From Thermoplasmata archaeon (GTDB lineage Archaea; Thermoplasmatota; Thermoplasmata; Thermoplasmatales; Thermoplasmataceae): DNA of 6,821 nt. Position 1 is the first letter of the stretch. Every line of letters starts with the position of its first letter. This document shows, one piece after another, positions 6,202 to 6,821 of the stretch. The stretch covers positions 1 through 6,821 of the forward strand of contig JAKBSB010000067.1 in NCBI GenBank assembly GCA_021845155.1, read 5' to 3'. The notes under the pieces are model-generated. The model saw nothing but the letters and a program-made list of their open reading frames with translations, was not told the origin of the DNA and did no database searches. Both the position numbers and the translations under genes were made by a program.

Positions 6202-6821
6202 ATGGAAATAAAATTTATAGATTCGTTGGCGGAAATAGATCAGACCGGATCCTACCTTAAGAGTCTATTCATTGACGGTGTTGAAATCCTGAAGCCCTCG
6301 CCGGATGGAAAGGAGACACATGGAGGATCTGCTGTAATGATACCATTTGCCAACAGGGTGAAGGATCACGTATTTACTTTTGAAGGGAAGGTGTATACAC
6401 TCCCGGCTGACAGCGGTAACCACAGCATACATGGACTCGTCAGGCATGCCATGTGGGACGTGCTGAAAAAGGATGAGGATTCTATAGAACTTGGCTATAC
6501 AATAGCGTGTCCGGAGTTTCCTTCCAGATTACACAGCGTTATCATCTACAGGCTGGATAAAGATTCCTTCTCAACTAAATTTGAGATTGAAAATACAGGA
6601 GAGCTAAATGCACCGCTGACCGTGGGTGCCCATCCATATTTCATGACACATGGAGACTGGGATATAACGGCTGATGAACCGGTCAAAAAACTGGAATGTG
6701 TAGATAAATACTTTCCTACCGGGAAAATTATGGACTTTCCCATACATGAACTCTCTGCAAGGTCCGGAACAGTATTTGACAGCTGTTTCACTGGAGGTGG
6801 AGATCTCCACCTGCACAACGG
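6202..6821 (+). CDS. Aldose 1-epimerase-like protein (GalM family), 3' end cut by window
   Basis: Members of this family interconvert alpha and beta anomers of aldoses or act on related sugars. About 206 residues are visible, from MEIKFIDSLAEIDQ to the right edge, with no stop. Family features are GGSAVMIPFANRVKDHVFTFEG (41-62), corresponding to the GalM 'G..PFANR...G.F...G' block; NHSIHG with H77 at the position of the first conserved histidine; and VGAHPYFM with H144 at the catalytic acid histidine. The catalytic base, a glutamate nearer the C terminus, would lie beyond the edge, so activity cannot be confirmed. The usual length is about 300-340 residues, so roughly a third is missing. The ATG at 6202 is preceded by a TATA-like box at the leaderless distance. 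Sub-family (glucose or galactose mutarotase versus glucose-6-phosphate epimerase-like) cannot be settled; a sugar role fits, but the neighbours do not point to a particular pathway. Confidence 0.85.
   Translation, partial: MEIKFIDSLAEIDQTGSYLKSLFIDGVEILKPSPDGKETHGGSAVMIPFANRVKDHVFTFEGKVYTLPADSGNHSIHGLVRHAMWDVLKKDEDSIELGYTIACPEFPSRLHSVIIYRLDKDSFSTKFEIENTGELNAPLTVGAHPYFMTHGDWDITADEPVKKLECVDKYFPTGKIMDFPIHELSARSGTVFDSCFTGGGDLHLHN

Noticed and set aside
6265..6818. Minus-strand reading frames opposite the epimerase region
   Set aside because: The + strand frame from ATG 6202 is open to the right edge and carries GalM motifs (PFANR, NHSIHG, AHPYF); the opposite frames have none.

Overview
The window reads as ordinary, gene-dense archaeal chromosome, most likely from a Thermoplasmatales-type acidophile or a relative. 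The grounds are: a C5-pathway hemA/hemL pair, an archaeal SbcD/Mre11-related phosphoesterase, frequent AGA/AGG arginine and ATA isoleucine codons, very short intergenic gaps, and start codons with a TATA-like box about 23-28 bases upstream and no Shine-Dalgarno, as expected for leaderless archaeal mRNAs. The order-level assignment is inference; no marker gene in the window settles it.

Layout. (1) Positions 1-2474, + strand: the end of a molybdenum hydroxylase operon. It holds the iron-sulfur small subunit (cut by the left edge) and the molybdopterin large subunit, which starts immediately after the small-subunit stop. An FAD medium subunit, the usual third partner, is not in the window and may lie to the left. 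The active-site loop is PYRGAGR, not the cysteine-bearing loop of true CO dehydrogenase, so an aldehyde or other carbon substrate is more likely than CO. A T-rich tract follows the large subunit. (2) Positions 2533-2763, +: a small protein with two predicted membrane segments, probably with its own promoter. (3) Positions 2831-4060, +: glutamyl-tRNA reductase (hemA). (4) Positions 4068-5336, -: glutamate-1-semialdehyde aminotransferase (hemL), tail to tail with hemA across a 7-base gap. (5) Positions 5365-6117, -: an archaeal calcineurin-like phosphoesterase, 28 bases upstream of hemL on the same strand, starting with TTG. (6) Positions 6202-6821, +: the N-terminal two thirds or so of an aldose 1-epimerase-like protein, cut by the right edge. 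It diverges from the phosphoesterase across an 84-base region with two outward-facing TATA-like boxes.

How the genes work together: HemA and HemL catalyse successive steps (glutamyl-tRNA to glutamate-1-semialdehyde to 5-aminolevulinate), the entry to heme and siroheme synthesis, yet here they are transcribed towards each other. The two Cox-like subunits form one enzyme. The membrane protein, phosphoesterase and epimerase have no evident functional tie to their neighbours.

No stretch over 300 bases lacks a gene. I see no tRNA, rRNA, CRISPR array, insertion sequence or long repeat, and no broken gene other than the two cut by the window edges. I did not find a convincing new biological system; the points worth checking concern enzyme specificity, gene arrangement and promoter architecture.
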